Below, one piece after another: positions 9,164 through 18,312 of a stretch of DNA of 64,000 nt (position 1 is the stretch's first letter; every line of letters starts with the position of its first letter). The DNA lies in the NCBI GenBank assembly GCA_046350055.1, contig JAXMBC010000001.1, positions 2,356,001 to 2,420,000 on the forward strand. The letters run 5' to 3'. The position numbers and the translations under genes were made by a program. A model generated the notes under the pieces. It was not told where the DNA came from and made no database searches. It worked only from the letters and a program-made list of their open reading frames with translations. The stretch comes from JAEUIE01 sp046350055 (GTDB taxonomy: Bacteria; Planctomycetota; Planctomycetia; Gemmatales; HRBIN36).

Positions 9164-10633
9164 ATGAAATCGACTAACAGGCAAAAGGTTCTGCATAAAC
9201 TATGTGGAGTATTACCTTTTTTGGTTCCTGCCATGCTCACAGCCATTCTTACTCTGCTGCTATCCCCTTCATCTCCTCCCATAGCGCCTCCGAATGTCGT
9301 GATCATTTTCATGGACGATATGGGCTACGGCGATGTCGGCTGCTACGGAGCCACTGGATGGAAGACTCCCAACCTGGACCGCCTGGCGAAAGAAGGCATG
9401 CGGTTCACCGACTTCTATGTAGCTCAGCCAGTCTGTTCCGCCAGTCGGGCAGGACTTCTCACCGGCTGCTATCCCAATCGCCTGGGTATCCACGGGGCGC
9501 TCGGGCCCAATGCCAAACATGGCATCGCCGCCAGCGAAACCACACTCGCTGAAATCTGCAAGAGCCAGGGGTATGCCACTGCAGCCATCGGAAAGTGGCA
9601 CCTCGGGCACCATCCAGAATTCCTGCCTACCAGGCATGGCTTCGATCAGTACCTGGGGCTTCCCTATTCCAACGACATGTGGCCACACCATCCTGAAGCG
9701 AAGAAGGGTTCCTACCCAACGTTGCCACTTATTCAGAATGAAAAGATCATTGAGGCCGACGTCACCCCTGCTATCCAGGCGACTCTGACTGCCCGCTATA
9801 CCAGGGAAGCAGTTCGGTTCATCACTGACAAAAAGAAAGGACCATTCTTTCTCTATCTGGCACATACCTTTCCGCATGTACCTCTCTTTGTCGGTGAGCA
9901 GTTCAAAGGTTCATCACCAAAGGGAATCTATGGCGATGTGATTCAGGAACTCGACTGGTCGGTGGGTGAGGTGCTGAAAGCACTCGATGAGACAGGCGTT
10001 GCCCGCAATACCCTGGTGATCTTCACCAGTGACAACGGCCCCTGGCTCAGCTACGGCAACCATGGTGGTTCTGCAGGTAAACTGCGGGAAGGGAAGGGGA
10101 CCTGCTGGGAAGGTGGCGTCCGAGTACCCTGCATCGCCCGTTGGCCTGCAACTATCCCGGCAGGTACCGTGCAATCGCAGCCCGCCATGACTATCGATAT
10201 CCTGCCAACTGTAGCGAAACTGATAGGTGCGTCGCTACCTAAGCACCAGTTAGATGGCCGTGACATCACTCCCTTGTTACTCAGTGCAAGTGCGACTCTG
10301 CCGGAGCGGCCTTACTACTTTTACTACAACACCAATGAGTTGCACGCCGTGCGTGAGGGGCCCTGGAAACTGGTGCTGCCTCATACGTATCGCACCATGC
10401 TGGGCCAGCCTGAAGGGCGAGATGGCAAGCCTGGTCGTTACAAGCAGGTGAAGACAGAGCTGGCACTCTATCATCTCGTCGACGATAGCAGTGAGACGAC
10501 CAATGTCGCTGATAAGCATTCTGACGTGCTGAAAAAGATGCTGGCCCACGCGGAAGCCGCGCGGGCCGATCTGGGTGATTCACTCACGAAAAATCCGGGC
10601 CCAGGTCGCCGGGAGCCCGGCCGGGTAAAGTGA
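9164..10633 (+). CDS. Formylglycine-dependent sulfatase
   Basis: A 489-residue type I sulfatase. The start at 9164 has GGAAGG seven bases upstream; a TTG at 9149 is an unlikely alternative. An N-terminal hydrophobic segment (residues 15-34) is a signal peptide or anchor. The metal-binding DDMGYGD is at residues 51-57. The formylglycine motif is C91-S-A-S-R95 followed by AGLLTG, and AIGKWHLGHHPEFLPTRHGF carries the conserved Lys/His residues. TSDNGPWLSYGNHGG contributes the second Asp-Asn metal ligands. It hydrolyses sulfate esters, most likely on polysaccharides, in the periplasm. The C-S-A-S-R form requires a formylglycine-generating enzyme, which is not in the window. The stop is one base from the end of the convergent kinase gene. 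Confidence 0.92.
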   Translation: MKSTNRQKVLHKLCGVLPFLVPAMLTAILTLLLSPSSPPIAPPNVVIIFMDDMGYGDVGCYGATGWKTPNLDRLAKEGMRFTDFYVAQPVCSASRAGLLTGCYPNRLGIHGALGPNAKHGIAASETTLAEICKSQGYATAAIGKWHLGHHPEFLPTRHGFDQYLGLPYSNDMWPHHPEAKKGSYPTLPLIQNEKIIEADVTPAIQATLTARYTREAVRFITDKKKGPFFLYLAHTFPHVPLFVGEQFKGSSPKGIYGDVIQELDWSVGEVLKALDETGVARNTLVIFTSDNGPWLSYGNHGGSAGKLREGKGTCWEGGVRVPCIARWPATIPAGTVQSQPAMTIDILPTVAKLIGASLPKHQLDGRDITPLLLSASATLPERPYYFYYNTNELHAVREGPWKLVLPHTYRTMLGQPEGRDGKPGRYKQVKTELALYHLVDDSSETTNVADKHSDVLKKMLAHAEAARADLGDSLTKNPGPGRREPGRVK

Positions 10634-10634
10634 G

Positions 10635-12437
10635 CTACTGCACCCGCTCCACCTGGTAGAGCACCACATCGTGCCCGCCGGTGGAACTCTGGACGCTGGT
10701 GTTGCCTTCGTAGCTGATCTTGGCCTGCCACTTGCCATCGATGCTACGCACCGTGGTGCTTTGCGTTGCACCTGCAAAGCTCCCCGTCACTGTTTGACCA
10801 GTATCGTTTCGAATCAGGCAGACAAAGTTGTTGCGAGGTTCCCGGTTCAGTTGAAACTTGAGCTGCGCACCGGCGAGATCAAAATTGCCATCCTTGATCA
10901 GTATCTGTGAGTCAGCTTCCATATCGAGGATGGCTCCCTTGGAGAGCTTCATTCCCCGTTCAAGTGTCAATATGCCCTTGGGGGACAGGGTCGCTCCTGC
11001 TTCCAGTTCCAATCGACTGCGGAGTACGCCGCCCTGCGATAGATTACTGCCCCGGCCGATGACCATGGCAGGTTCATCCGGGTTATTCGACTGTTTGGTC
11101 TGCTGTGCCTTCTGCGGAGGTGCCACCACTGGTGCAGACTTGGGCCACAGGAGAAAACCGACGCACGCCACAATGCCACCAATGCCGGCCCACACCCAGG
11201 GAGGCAATTGATATTTCGATTTGATGGGAGCATGAGCGCTGCTCTTGTCCACCATGATGGTGACCGATTTGCCTCGTGTCTTGGTCGCCACGGAGGAACT
11301 GGTACCGATCCTTGCAGTGGAATTACCTGCGGTCGCGCGACTGGTGGTCAGTGCATCACGCATCGGGATTTCGTCATCCGTGGGAGGCGGAATGGGCTGA
11401 TTCAGCCAGGGCTGGAGCGCCACCAGGACTTCCTGAGGTTCCTGGTAACGTTGCCGGGGATCCTTGTGAAGCAACTTGCGGAAGACTTCCCAAAGAGCAG
11501 GGTCGAGGTCGGGCCGTAGTTCGCGCAGCGGCGTGGGATCCTTCGACTGATGCATCAGCAACTTGGTATGCGTTGGAATTTCACGGCCAAAAGGCGGATT
11601 GCCGGTGAGCAGGTAGTATGCGGTGCAGCCCAGGGCATAGAGATCAGCACGAACATCCACATCGCTGCAATCGATGGCCTGTTCCGGGGCCAGGTAGTCC
11701 GCGGTGCCAATAATGGAATTGCCTTCGTGGCGTCGGGTAAAGTCATCACCACGATTATCAAAGAACCGTGCCAGGCCATAGTCGAGCACCTTGATCGTGC
11801 CGTCACGCGCCAGGAGCAGATTGGCAGGCTTAATGTCGCGGTGCACCAGTCCCATCACGTGGCCATGTTGCAGTCCTTCCGACGCCTGGGCCAGGTAGTT
11901 GACAGCACGAGCCACGGGAAGCGGGCCGCGCAATGCTACCAGTGCCTGCAGACTGACACCGTCCACAAATTCCATCACGATGTAGTGCATGCCTTCGTGG
12001 GAATCAATGTCGTAGGCCTGCACGATATTGGGGTGATTGAGCGTAGCGATAGCTCGTGCTTCACGGTCGAACCGTTCACGGGCTGCTTCGTCCTGAGCCA
12101 ATCGCACGGGCAGGACCTTGATGGCTACCATCCGCTGCATGCGACGGTGTTCGCACAGGTAGACTTTCCCCATGCCACCTTCGCCGATCATGTCGAGCAG
12201 GCGATACTTGCCGGCAATAAAGAAGCCCCGCCATTTGCCTTGCAGCAGCAGCCTCACCTGGAAGCGGGTGAGCAGGCCCATGTTGATGAAAGCCTGGGCG
12301 ACATCCTTGGGATCAGCGTGTTCGGGATTGTCGAGCGAGAGAAGTGCTTCGTCAAGCGCAGCATCCTCAATGAGCTGGCTCTTGCGAAGGAGCGTCAGGA
12401 AAGCTTCGCCGCTGGCGTTACCCGGCTGAGAAGTCAT
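10635..12437 (-). CDS. Membrane-anchored Ser/Thr protein kinase
   Basis: A 600-residue Pkn/Hanks-type kinase. Residues 78-340 hold the kinase domain: P-loop GEGGMGKV (85-92), catalytic Lys107 in VAIKVL, HRDIKPANLLL (199-209), DYG (219-221) in place of the usual DFG, and GTADYLAPEQA. An N-terminal 75-residue region (LLRKSQLIEDAALDEAL) is a small helical domain common in planctomycete kinases. A single membrane helix is at about 413-431, so the C-terminal 170 residues, beta-rich (MVIGRGSNLSQGGVLRSRLEL), are probably outside the cytoplasm. I chose 12437 as the start; 12488 is an upstream in-frame ATG without a Shine-Dalgarno. Substrates are unknown. Confidence 0.9.
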   Translation of the reverse strand: MTSQPGNASGEAFLTLLRKSQLIEDAALDEALLSLDNPEHADPKDVAQAFINMGLLTRFQVRLLLQGKWRGFFIAGKYRLLDMIGEGGMGKVYLCEHRRMQRMVAIKVLPVRLAQDEAARERFDREARAIATLNHPNIVQAYDIDSHEGMHYIVMEFVDGVSLQALVALRGPLPVARAVNYLAQASEGLQHGHVMGLVHRDIKPANLLLARDGTIKVLDYGLARFFDNRGDDFTRRHEGNSIIGTADYLAPEQAIDCSDVDVRADLYALGCTAYYLLTGNPPFGREIPTHTKLLMHQSKDPTPLRELRPDLDPALWEVFRKLLHKDPRQRYQEPQEVLVALQPWLNQPIPPPTDDEIPMRDALTTSRATAGNSTARIGTSSSVATKTRGKSVTIMVDKSSAHAPIKSKYQLPPWVWAGIGGIVACVGFLLWPKSAPVVAPPQKAQQTKQSNNPDEPAMVIGRGSNLSQGGVLRSRLELEAGATLSPKGILTLERGMKLSKGAILDMEADSQILIKDGNFDLAGAQLKFQLNREPRNNFVCLIRNDTGQTVTGSFAGATQSTTVRSIDGKWQAKISYEGNTSVQSSTGGHDVVLYQVERVQ

Positions 12438-12712
12438 GGCGTTCACAGCACCCTCTGGGCAGGTGTGGTAATAGTTCAAGACATGCAATTGTGGTGTGTT
12501 TTTAACGGAAAGACAAGCGCGACTTGGAAAATCATGAGATTCTTAGGCACCACTGTTCCTTGACAGATGTTAAATCGTGTGCTGGACACTGTTTAACGCT
12601 TTAATTTGACTGACAGATTACTTAGACTAAATCGACGTCTTTCGTAAATTGCGTGTTCAGCACAGAATGGCGTGACTCGATTAGCCTGCACAGCAATGGG
12701 AATAGACGCATC

Positions 12713-13852
12713 ATGCGTGGCAAGAATCAACTGATCGAAGGGCTTCGGCTACTCTGTTCGTTCATGGTGGTGGGAAGCCACATTACCTCCTCCCTGAATG
12801 CAGGCAATTTCCCGGCAGCAATTGCAGTTAATGATGCCGTTCGTCCTGTTCTTTTTTATGTGTTCTATGGCAGTTCGGTTTACTTCTTCCAGATCACAGG
12901 GTTTATTCTTGCTGCCAAGTTGCCTGAGTGGCGAACTGCTTCGGAAGGCCTGTTGCATCAAACTGCCAGACGCATCACCAGATTACTCTTTGTGTTTTGG
13001 GCTGCGCTTTTGCTGGTGACGCTTTGCAACTTGTTCAAACAGTGGCTTTTTCCCCCAGCATGGGTGCCGTTTCGCCCGAACGCCTGGTTGGCAGAGTTTT
13101 TCCTGGCTTCCTCAGCAACCGGCCAGGAAATTCGGATGATTCCCCCTGCCTGGTATCTGGAAATCGACTTATTGTTGATCTTGGGGGCTTCCGCACTTTA
13201 CTTGTTGTGGTGTGAATTGTCACCCACTTGGCAGAAACGATTAAGGCCATTCATTGCATTGATCGCCATTGCAGTTACGCTGGTGTCTCTTCTTTTTGAG
13301 AAAATCTTCCTGGTGGAGGCTCATCCATCTTACGCATTCCCGCGTGCCATCGGCTATTTCATCCTGGGAGTACTCGCCTGGCACGCTCGCACTCGACTGT
13401 TGCCCCTGGGCTGTCTGATTGTGATCAGCGTGAGTTTTTTTGCATTCGATGATCACTCGGTATCGCGAAAATATTACTGTTCTACAGGCAGCATATTACT
13501 GGCCTGGATTCTATCTTGTTTCCATCATCATCCCGGTGTGAAGTACTTGTTGGATAAATATCCAATAGAGCGATTCAGCAAAATCAGCCTGGGACTCTTT
13601 CTTACCCATTATCTGGTGCTTACTATCTGGATATCCCTGGCAAGACATCTGACACCACGATCAGTGCCGGCATTCTGTGGGCTGATGCTGCTGTCCTTAC
13701 CAGTCATGTATCTGGTGGCTTGGTTGTTCCATACTTTTGTAGAAAAGAATGTGCTGGCCCTTCACCGCTGGTTGTGGTCCCTCAAACCGCAAGTCATTTC
13801 GGCAGGGAAAACAACAGCAGACATTGTGCCAGCGAGTAATGCCGTGGTATGA
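12713..13852 (+). CDS. Acyltransferase family 3 membrane protein
   Basis: A 379-residue protein with roughly ten hydrophobic segments. The N-terminus MRGKNQLIEGLRLLCSFMVVGSHI is the acyltransferase-3 signature: the EGLR of helix 1 and the conserved His at residue 23. These enzymes O-acylate sugars or glycans on the cell surface. The C-terminal FSKISLGLFLTHYLVL and FVEKNVLALHRWL are also typical of the family (OafA/WecH-like). The start at 12713 is preceded by GGGAATAG. The gene stands alone and is divergent from the kinase gene, so its acceptor substrate cannot be predicted. Confidence 0.85.
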   Translation: MRGKNQLIEGLRLLCSFMVVGSHITSSLNAGNFPAAIAVNDAVRPVLFYVFYGSSVYFFQITGFILAAKLPEWRTASEGLLHQTARRITRLLFVFWAALLLVTLCNLFKQWLFPPAWVPFRPNAWLAEFFLASSATGQEIRMIPPAWYLEIDLLLILGASALYLLWCELSPTWQKRLRPFIALIAIAVTLVSLLFEKIFLVEAHPSYAFPRAIGYFILGVLAWHARTRLLPLGCLIVISVSFFAFDDHSVSRKYYCSTGSILLAWILSCFHHHPGVKYLLDKYPIERFSKISLGLFLTHYLVLTIWISLARHLTPRSVPAFCGLMLLSLPVMYLVAWLFHTFVEKNVLALHRWLWSLKPQVISAGKTTADIVPASNAVV

Positions 13853-13890
13853 AACACTCATGATAATTGTTACAATCGTTGAGCTGTTGC

Positions 13891-13919
13891 TTGGAATTAA
13901 GCGTTCTTCTGCGTATGAT
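13891..13919 (+). promoter_or_regulatory. Sigma-70-like promoter
   Basis: TTGGAA (13891-13896), a 17-base spacer and TATGAT (13914-13919). It is about 65 bases upstream of the GAGGAGAAACATC ribosome binding site of the exported protein gene starting at 13990. Confidence 0.65.
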
Positions 13920-13989
13920 CTGCCTTAGCAGTGACCGGTCCATTACGTAACCGGTCCACCTCTCTTATCACGTCTCGAGGAGAAACATC

Positions 13990-14538
13990 ATGGTGCGTAA
14001 GTTTGTAGCCAGTCTGGCTCTGGTGGCCTGCGTTGGTCTCGTCATGGCAGGCGATGTGAAGTCGGGCCCCGAAGTGGGTAAGGGTGTGGGCGCTTTCCAC
14101 CCATTCAACGTCTTCAACGCTGAGTCCTCAGAACTCTGCATGAAGGAAAACTGCATTGTTTGTCAGTACGGCTCCAAGCCAGTCGCCCTGGTTTTCGCTC
14201 GCAAGACCAGCAAGCCTGTTGCTGATCTGGTCAAGAAGCTGGACGCTGCTGTTGCCAAGAGCGGCCAGGAAAAGATGGGTGCTGCAGTGGTCTTCCTCTC
14301 CAGCGAAGACAACATCAAGGACAGCGTCGCCAAGATGCAGACCGAAGCGGGCGTGAAGAATGTCAGCCTGGCTGTTGATGGCCCTCAGGGTCCTGAAGCC
14401 TACAAGATCTCCAAGGACGCTGAAGTCACAGTGATCATCTACAAGAAGAAGAAGGTCGTCGCCAACCACGCTTTCGATTCTTTCGATGCTACCTGCGTGG
14501 AAAAGGTTGCTGGCGCTCTGAACAAAGCCATCAACTAA
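13990..14538 (+). CDS. Exported thioredoxin-fold-like protein, function unknown
   Basis: A 182-residue protein with an N-terminal signal peptide (MVRKFVASLALVACVGLVMAG). The mature region has CMKENCIVCQYGSKPVALVFAR near residue 50, with a C-x-x-C pair, then alternating helices and strands (VADLVKKLDAAV, GAAVVFLSS, VSLAVDGPQGPEAYKI, VTVIIYKKKKVVANHAF), a pattern like a thioredoxin/peroxiredoxin fold. Similar small exported proteins occur in planctomycetes without assigned function. The lysine-rich VIIYKKKKVV strand is unusual. It has its own promoter (13891-13919), a strong GAGGAG ribosome binding site and its own terminator (14559), and codon use suggests high expression. Confidence 0.75.
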   Translation: MVRKFVASLALVACVGLVMAGDVKSGPEVGKGVGAFHPFNVFNAESSELCMKENCIVCQYGSKPVALVFARKTSKPVADLVKKLDAAVAKSGQEKMGAAVVFLSSEDNIKDSVAKMQTEAGVKNVSLAVDGPQGPEAYKISKDAEVTVIIYKKKKVVANHAFDSFDATCVEKVAGALNKAIN

Positions 14539-14558
14539 GTTGAAGAGCAATTCATCAA

Positions 14559-14594
14559 CAGCCACCTGCTACAGGCAGGTGGCTGTTTGCTTTC
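14559..14594 (+). terminator. Rho-independent terminator
   Basis: A perfect 11-bp stem CAGCCACCTGC / GCAGGTGGCTG with a 5-base loop (14559-14585), followed by TTTGCTTTC. It ends the transcript of the exported thioredoxin-fold-like protein. Confidence 0.85.
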
Positions 14595-14631
14595 TATACT
14601 GATCTGCAGTTACCAGTTTCCGGAGATATAC

Positions 14632-15138
14632 ATGAAACGCCTGCTCATTCTGGCTCTGCTGATTACCGGTTGCAATCAGACTCCTCCCGCTGCTACAACA
14701 AGCAAACCGGTTATCAAGACTACTGCCACCGCTAAGAAGGATCATGACCACGGTCATGATCACGATAAGCCCGGCCCCCATCAGGGAACGATCTTCGATC
14801 TGGGCAAGTACCATGCGGAGTTTACTGTTGACCACAAGACCAAAAAGGTCTCCGTCTACATTCTTGGCGACGACATGGATACTCCTGTCCCTGTGAAAGT
14901 GGACAAGCTGGAACTGACCATCAAGGAACCTGCCTTCACTGTTGAACTCAAGGCTAATCCCGACAAGGGTGACAAGGATGGCAAGTGCTCCCGCTTTGAA
15001 GCCGTACACGACAACTTCGCCAAGGAACAGGAATTTGAAGGCACCGTGGCTGGCGTTATCGAAGGCAAACCCTCTTCCGGCAAGTTCAAGGAAGAAGACC
15101 ACGACCACAAGCCAGGTGATAAAACAGGTAAAAAATAG
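14632..15138 (+). CDS. His/Asp-rich lipoprotein, possible metal-binding
   Basis: A 168-residue lipoprotein: MKRLLILALLITGC is a lipoprotein signal with the lipobox LITGC. The region after the cysteine has an alternating His/Asp run, DHDHGHDHDKPGPHQG (about residues 39-54), and the tail has another DHDHKPGDK. Such runs bind Zn, Cu or Ni in other proteins. The rest is a beta-rich domain (FDLGKYHAEFTVDHKTKKVSVYILG, PVKVDKLELTIKE) resembling planctomycete proteins found with heavy-metal efflux genes. The start at 14632 has CGGAG eleven bases upstream. No efflux pump is adjacent here, so metal binding is inferred from composition only. Confidence 0.75.
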   Translation: MKRLLILALLITGCNQTPPAATTSKPVIKTTATAKKDHDHGHDHDKPGPHQGTIFDLGKYHAEFTVDHKTKKVSVYILGDDMDTPVPVKVDKLELTIKEPAFTVELKANPDKGDKDGKCSRFEAVHDNFAKEQEFEGTVAGVIEGKPSSGKFKEEDHDHKPGDKTGKK

Positions 15139-15159
15139 GTATCTTCCAGGTCTGGAACC

Positions 15160-15186
15160 GGCCCGTTGCCATCCTTGCAACGGGCC
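15160..15186 (+). terminator. Hairpin, probable terminator
   Basis: A perfect 10-bp stem GGCCCGTTGC / GCAACGGGCC with a 7-base loop, 22 bases after the lipoprotein stop. The following AGTTCGTCTTG is a poor U-tract, so termination may be weak. Confidence 0.55.
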
Positions 15187-15259
15187 AGTTCGTCTTGAGT
15201 GTTTTCCCCCTCACGGGTATAAGGCCAGCGTGTAATACCAGTGCAAGGAGGCACCTGGC

Positions 15260-16207
15260 ATGGTTCGTTTTCGTTGGACTCTGGCATTGCTGGCTGGTGT
15301 CGGCCTGTGTGGCGGGCTCGTCTCGCAAACTGTTCCCGCTGACAAGGAAGTCGTCGCTCACGTCAATGGCGTGCCTATCACCCGGCAACAACTTGCCGAT
15401 GAACTCATCGCCCGAAAAGGCCGTGCACAGCTTGAAGCCCTGGTGCATCGCACCCTCATTGAACAGACCTGCAAGAGCAAAGGCATCACGCTGACCGACA
15501 AGGAAGTCAACGATGAACTGATCGCCGAGATGAAAGCCTCCGCTTCAGCCAACCTGCTCGACTTTGAAAAGTCGATGCTCAGTCCACGTAAGTCCAACCT
15601 GCTCGAATACCGGGAAGATGTGATCAAGCCCCGGCTGCTCATTCAAAAACTGGCCAGTGCTCAACTGACTGTTAACGAGGATGATCTGCGTCGTGAATTC
15701 GCCAGTAAATATGGCGAGAAAGTCGCCATCCGCATGATCCAGTGCAAAGACAGCCAGATGGCCAAGAAGATCTGGGGAGAGATTGGCGGCAGACCACAGA
15801 TGTTCATTCACTTCGCCAAGTTGAATGAGAATCCTGATCTCGCTGCCAGCGCGGGCATGCTGACACCTTTCGGTCGACATACCACCCATGATCTCATCGA
15901 GAAACGTGCCTTTGACTTAAAGGAAGGCGAGATCAGCGAAGTGTTGCAGATGGCTGAGAAGGTCTATGTCATCATCATGAAGGAGCACGACTTGCCCGCC
16001 AAAAGTGGCGTGTCGTTCGAAAGTTGCCGCGAAGAACTCAAAGCCTCAGCGCTGGAGAAGAAGCGTCAGGTCGAAGTGCCCAAGATTGTCAAGCAGATCA
16101 AGGACCAGGCCAGCACCCAGATTCAAATCTATCTGGGCCAGGACAAGGACAATTCCAAACTGCTGGAAAAGTATCGCAAGGACTTCGAGAAAACCACTGA
16201 TCGCTGA
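15260..16207 (+). CDS. Exported peptidyl-prolyl isomerase / SurA-like chaperone
   Basis: A 315-residue protein with a signal peptide (residues 1-25) and a strong AGGAGG site before its start. Residues 30-135 resemble the SurA/PrsA N-terminal chaperone domain: VVAHVNGVPITRQQLADELI, LVHRTLIEQTCKSKGITLTDKEV. Residues 150-245 resemble a parvulin rotamase domain (IRMIQCKDSQMAKKIWGEI, FIHFAKLNENPDLAASAGML, AFDLKEGEISEVLQMAEKVYVIIM). The usual G-G-x-L-G-W stretch is degenerate (ASAGMLTPFGRH), so isomerase activity may be reduced. It would help fold exported proteins. A terminator follows at 16235. Confidence 0.8.
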   Translation: MVRFRWTLALLAGVGLCGGLVSQTVPADKEVVAHVNGVPITRQQLADELIARKGRAQLEALVHRTLIEQTCKSKGITLTDKEVNDELIAEMKASASANLLDFEKSMLSPRKSNLLEYREDVIKPRLLIQKLASAQLTVNEDDLRREFASKYGEKVAIRMIQCKDSQMAKKIWGEIGGRPQMFIHFAKLNENPDLAASAGMLTPFGRHTTHDLIEKRAFDLKEGEISEVLQMAEKVYVIIMKEHDLPAKSGVSFESCREELKASALEKKRQVEVPKIVKQIKDQASTQIQIYLGQDKDNSKLLEKYRKDFEKTTDR

Positions 16208-16234
16208 GTTGATCACTTCTCATGATCCAAAAGA

Positions 16235-16272
16235 CAAGCCCACGGTTTCCACCGTGGGCTTGATCGTTTATC
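16235..16272 (+). terminator. Rho-independent terminator
   Basis: A perfect 11-bp stem CAAGCCCACGG / CCGTGGGCTTG with a 6-base loop (16235-16262), followed by ATCGTTTATC, 27 bases after the PPIase stop. Confidence 0.75.
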
Positions 16273-16662
16273 AGACTTGCTGGAGCAGACGCCCCCCCCA
16301 CGTTGATACCACCTTGCGATAGGAGCAACGATTCGAGTTTTCACTCTGATATCATTCTGGCACTTGTTCACTGATTCGAGCAAGGGGGCAGGGCAAAAAT
16401 TCTTCAGAATAGTACATAGTGCGATGTGGCAGGCCGGATCCCAGCGGAAAACCACGTGGTATAGCAGCCTGGCACAATAGGTGCGACCGGTGCAATCGAT
16501 GCCGACTGCCCTGTTTTCAGATATTTCCCACACTAATGCCAGAACGGGGTTCAAGCTTTTCTTGCAAAGAGAGGGAACCCGGTTAGAATCGAGAAGGTGG
16601 CGATTCTGTAGGGAACCGGACCGTCACATGTTGTGGTTTGGCATCAATGCGGGGAAGTGAAC
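16273..16662. other. Intergenic stretch, no supported gene
   Basis: About 390 bases between the terminator and the next start. A leftward open frame (16213-16554) has no recognisable domain, no good ribosome binding site and an irregular composition, so I do not call it. The end of the stretch must hold the promoter of the HTH/TM gene. Confidence 0.5.
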
Positions 16663-18243
16663 ATGGCACAAGAGTTTTACAGCCTGGAAGAAGCAGCCAA
16701 AAAGCTCGGGCTCACCACGCAAGAACTGAATGCCATGGCCCAGCACCGGGAAATCCGGGCCTTCGCTGACCGGGGCACCTGGCGTTTCAAGGCGTCGGAC
16801 ATCGAAGAACTCGCCAATCGCCGTGGCTTCGTCAGCAATCCCAATTTCCGTCTCTCCGATCCAGAAATCAAGCACGATCTCAAAGGGGCACCGTCCGACA
16901 TCTTTGCAGATGAACGGGCTGCTCGCCTGGCCAAACAACAAGGTGAACCCAGCAAAGGGGATACAGGCCGAGTTGATCTCGCCGCCCTTGCAGGCGAAGA
17001 AGACGATGTACCTTCGTCATCTTCATCCTTCGTCTTTGGCAACAAGCCAATGAAGGGCAAGACGGGTACTCTGCCTCCCGTTCCCACCAGTGCGGATGAA
17101 GAAAGCACGGTGCCCATCGGTCGCGAGCCTATTGGTGGTTCAAGTGGCGACAGTCGCGTTCGCCTCGACAGCCCCTCGGGCCGACTCCCGGATATGGGCG
17201 TCCACCTGGTTGACTTCGATATGAAGCCGATCAGTGATCCACCATCCTCACGCAAACTGGTTCCTCCTCCCATTCCCACGGGCGGTTCCGGCCGCCTGGC
17301 TGGTGGTGGCTCGGGCAAGATGCAAAAACCCGGCAGCAGCAAGCCTCTCTCGGCCAAGGGTATCTCCACCAGCAGCGAGTTCGAACTCAAGCCCACTGCT
17401 CCTGGCCCCAATGACAGCATCTTCGACTTTTCCACTCCTTCGATGGATAACATCGATCTGGAGCTGACCCCCGAACAGCAGGGGCTTGTCGATCTCGGTG
17501 GACCCACGAAGTCGCCCGCTCAAGGCGGCTCCATGCGTGCCAAGCTTCCGCCAATGGAAGATGAATCGAGCACCTTCGAACTCAACCTCGAACCCAGCAG
17601 CAGTGAAGAACTCGCAGTTCTGCCACGCACACCTCGCCCCGACGGTGGCCCCAAGGATACCAGCTCCGAGTTTGATCTTTCCCTGCAGGTTCCTGAAGAA
17701 TCCAGCAGCGACTTCGAACTCAGCGTCGATGAAGGTTCCAGCGGTACCCTGTCGGCTCTCGACAGCTCCGCTGACAGCAGCGGCTCATCTACGGCTCGCA
17801 TCCCCACCGATGAAGTGGTGGTCGGCGAGGATTCTGATTTTGAGCTGGCTCTGGATGACGATGCTGCCATTGTGGATGAGACAGGCAGCGAAGTGGTCGT
17901 CATCGATGAAGACGATGCCGGCACCGATGTCATGACAGGTGGCGCTGCAGCAGCTGGGGCAGCAGCCCTGGCAGGTGGTGCACTGGCTGGACGCAGGAAA
18001 AAAGGTGTGGCAGAGGAAGAGGAAGAGGCCGTCGTCGAGCCTTATGGTGAGGAAGACGAAACGGGTGCACCGGCTCGTTCGGCCGAATGGGGCTGGATCA
18101 GCCTGATGCACATTCCCACTACGCTCATCATGGTCTTCACCGGCTTCCTGCTCTACGAAATGGTTCGCAGCATCGCAGGCTACGAAACCAAAAGCGTCAT
18201 CGCCGGCACTGTCTTTGAACTGGTCAAGAAGATCAGCAACTAG
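16663..18243 (+). CDS. HTH-domain protein with acidic linker and C-terminal membrane helix
   Basis: A 526-residue protein. Residues 1-50 form an excisionase/MerR-like winged HTH: YSLEEAAKKLGLTTQELNAM followed by IRAFADRGTWRFKASDIEELA. Then comes about 400 residues of low-complexity Ser/Pro/Gly/Asp/Glu sequence with recurring units such as SSEFELKP, SSTFELNLEP, SSEFDLSL and SSDFELSV. Near residue 430 there is an alanine/glycine hydrophobic stretch (AAAAGAAALAGGALAG), and a C-terminal helix (LMHIPTTLIMVFTGFLLYEM) that should span the membrane. The repeated S-S-x-F-E-L units look like linear binding motifs. The layout is familiar from planctomycetes but the role is unknown. The start at 16663 follows GGGGAAGTGAAC. 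Confidence 0.75.
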   Translation: MAQEFYSLEEAAKKLGLTTQELNAMAQHREIRAFADRGTWRFKASDIEELANRRGFVSNPNFRLSDPEIKHDLKGAPSDIFADERAARLAKQQGEPSKGDTGRVDLAALAGEEDDVPSSSSSFVFGNKPMKGKTGTLPPVPTSADEESTVPIGREPIGGSSGDSRVRLDSPSGRLPDMGVHLVDFDMKPISDPPSSRKLVPPPIPTGGSGRLAGGGSGKMQKPGSSKPLSAKGISTSSEFELKPTAPGPNDSIFDFSTPSMDNIDLELTPEQQGLVDLGGPTKSPAQGGSMRAKLPPMEDESSTFELNLEPSSSEELAVLPRTPRPDGGPKDTSSEFDLSLQVPEESSSDFELSVDEGSSGTLSALDSSADSSGSSTARIPTDEVVVGEDSDFELALDDDAAIVDETGSEVVVIDEDDAGTDVMTGGAAAAGAAALAGGALAGRRKKGVAEEEEEAVVEPYGEEDETGAPARSAEWGWISLMHIPTTLIMVFTGFLLYEMVRSIAGYETKSVIAGTVFELVKKISN

Positions 18244-18274
18244 CTGGCGTAGTCCTAGCGATTCAGAACACAAG

Positions 18275-18312
18275 CAACGGAGCGATGGGTCTTCCCATCG
18301 CTCCGTTGTTTT
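18275..18312. terminator. Bidirectional terminator between convergent genes
   Basis: A perfect 15-bp stem CAACGGAGCGATGGG / CCCATCGCTCCGTTG with a 4-base loop (18275-18308), then TTTT on the plus strand. It lies between the HTH/TM gene and the convergent reductase gene. Confidence 0.85.

Noticed and set aside
16213..16554. Leftward open frame of 113 codons as a gene
   Set aside because: No ribosome binding site, no domain and it overlaps the terminator of the PPIase gene.
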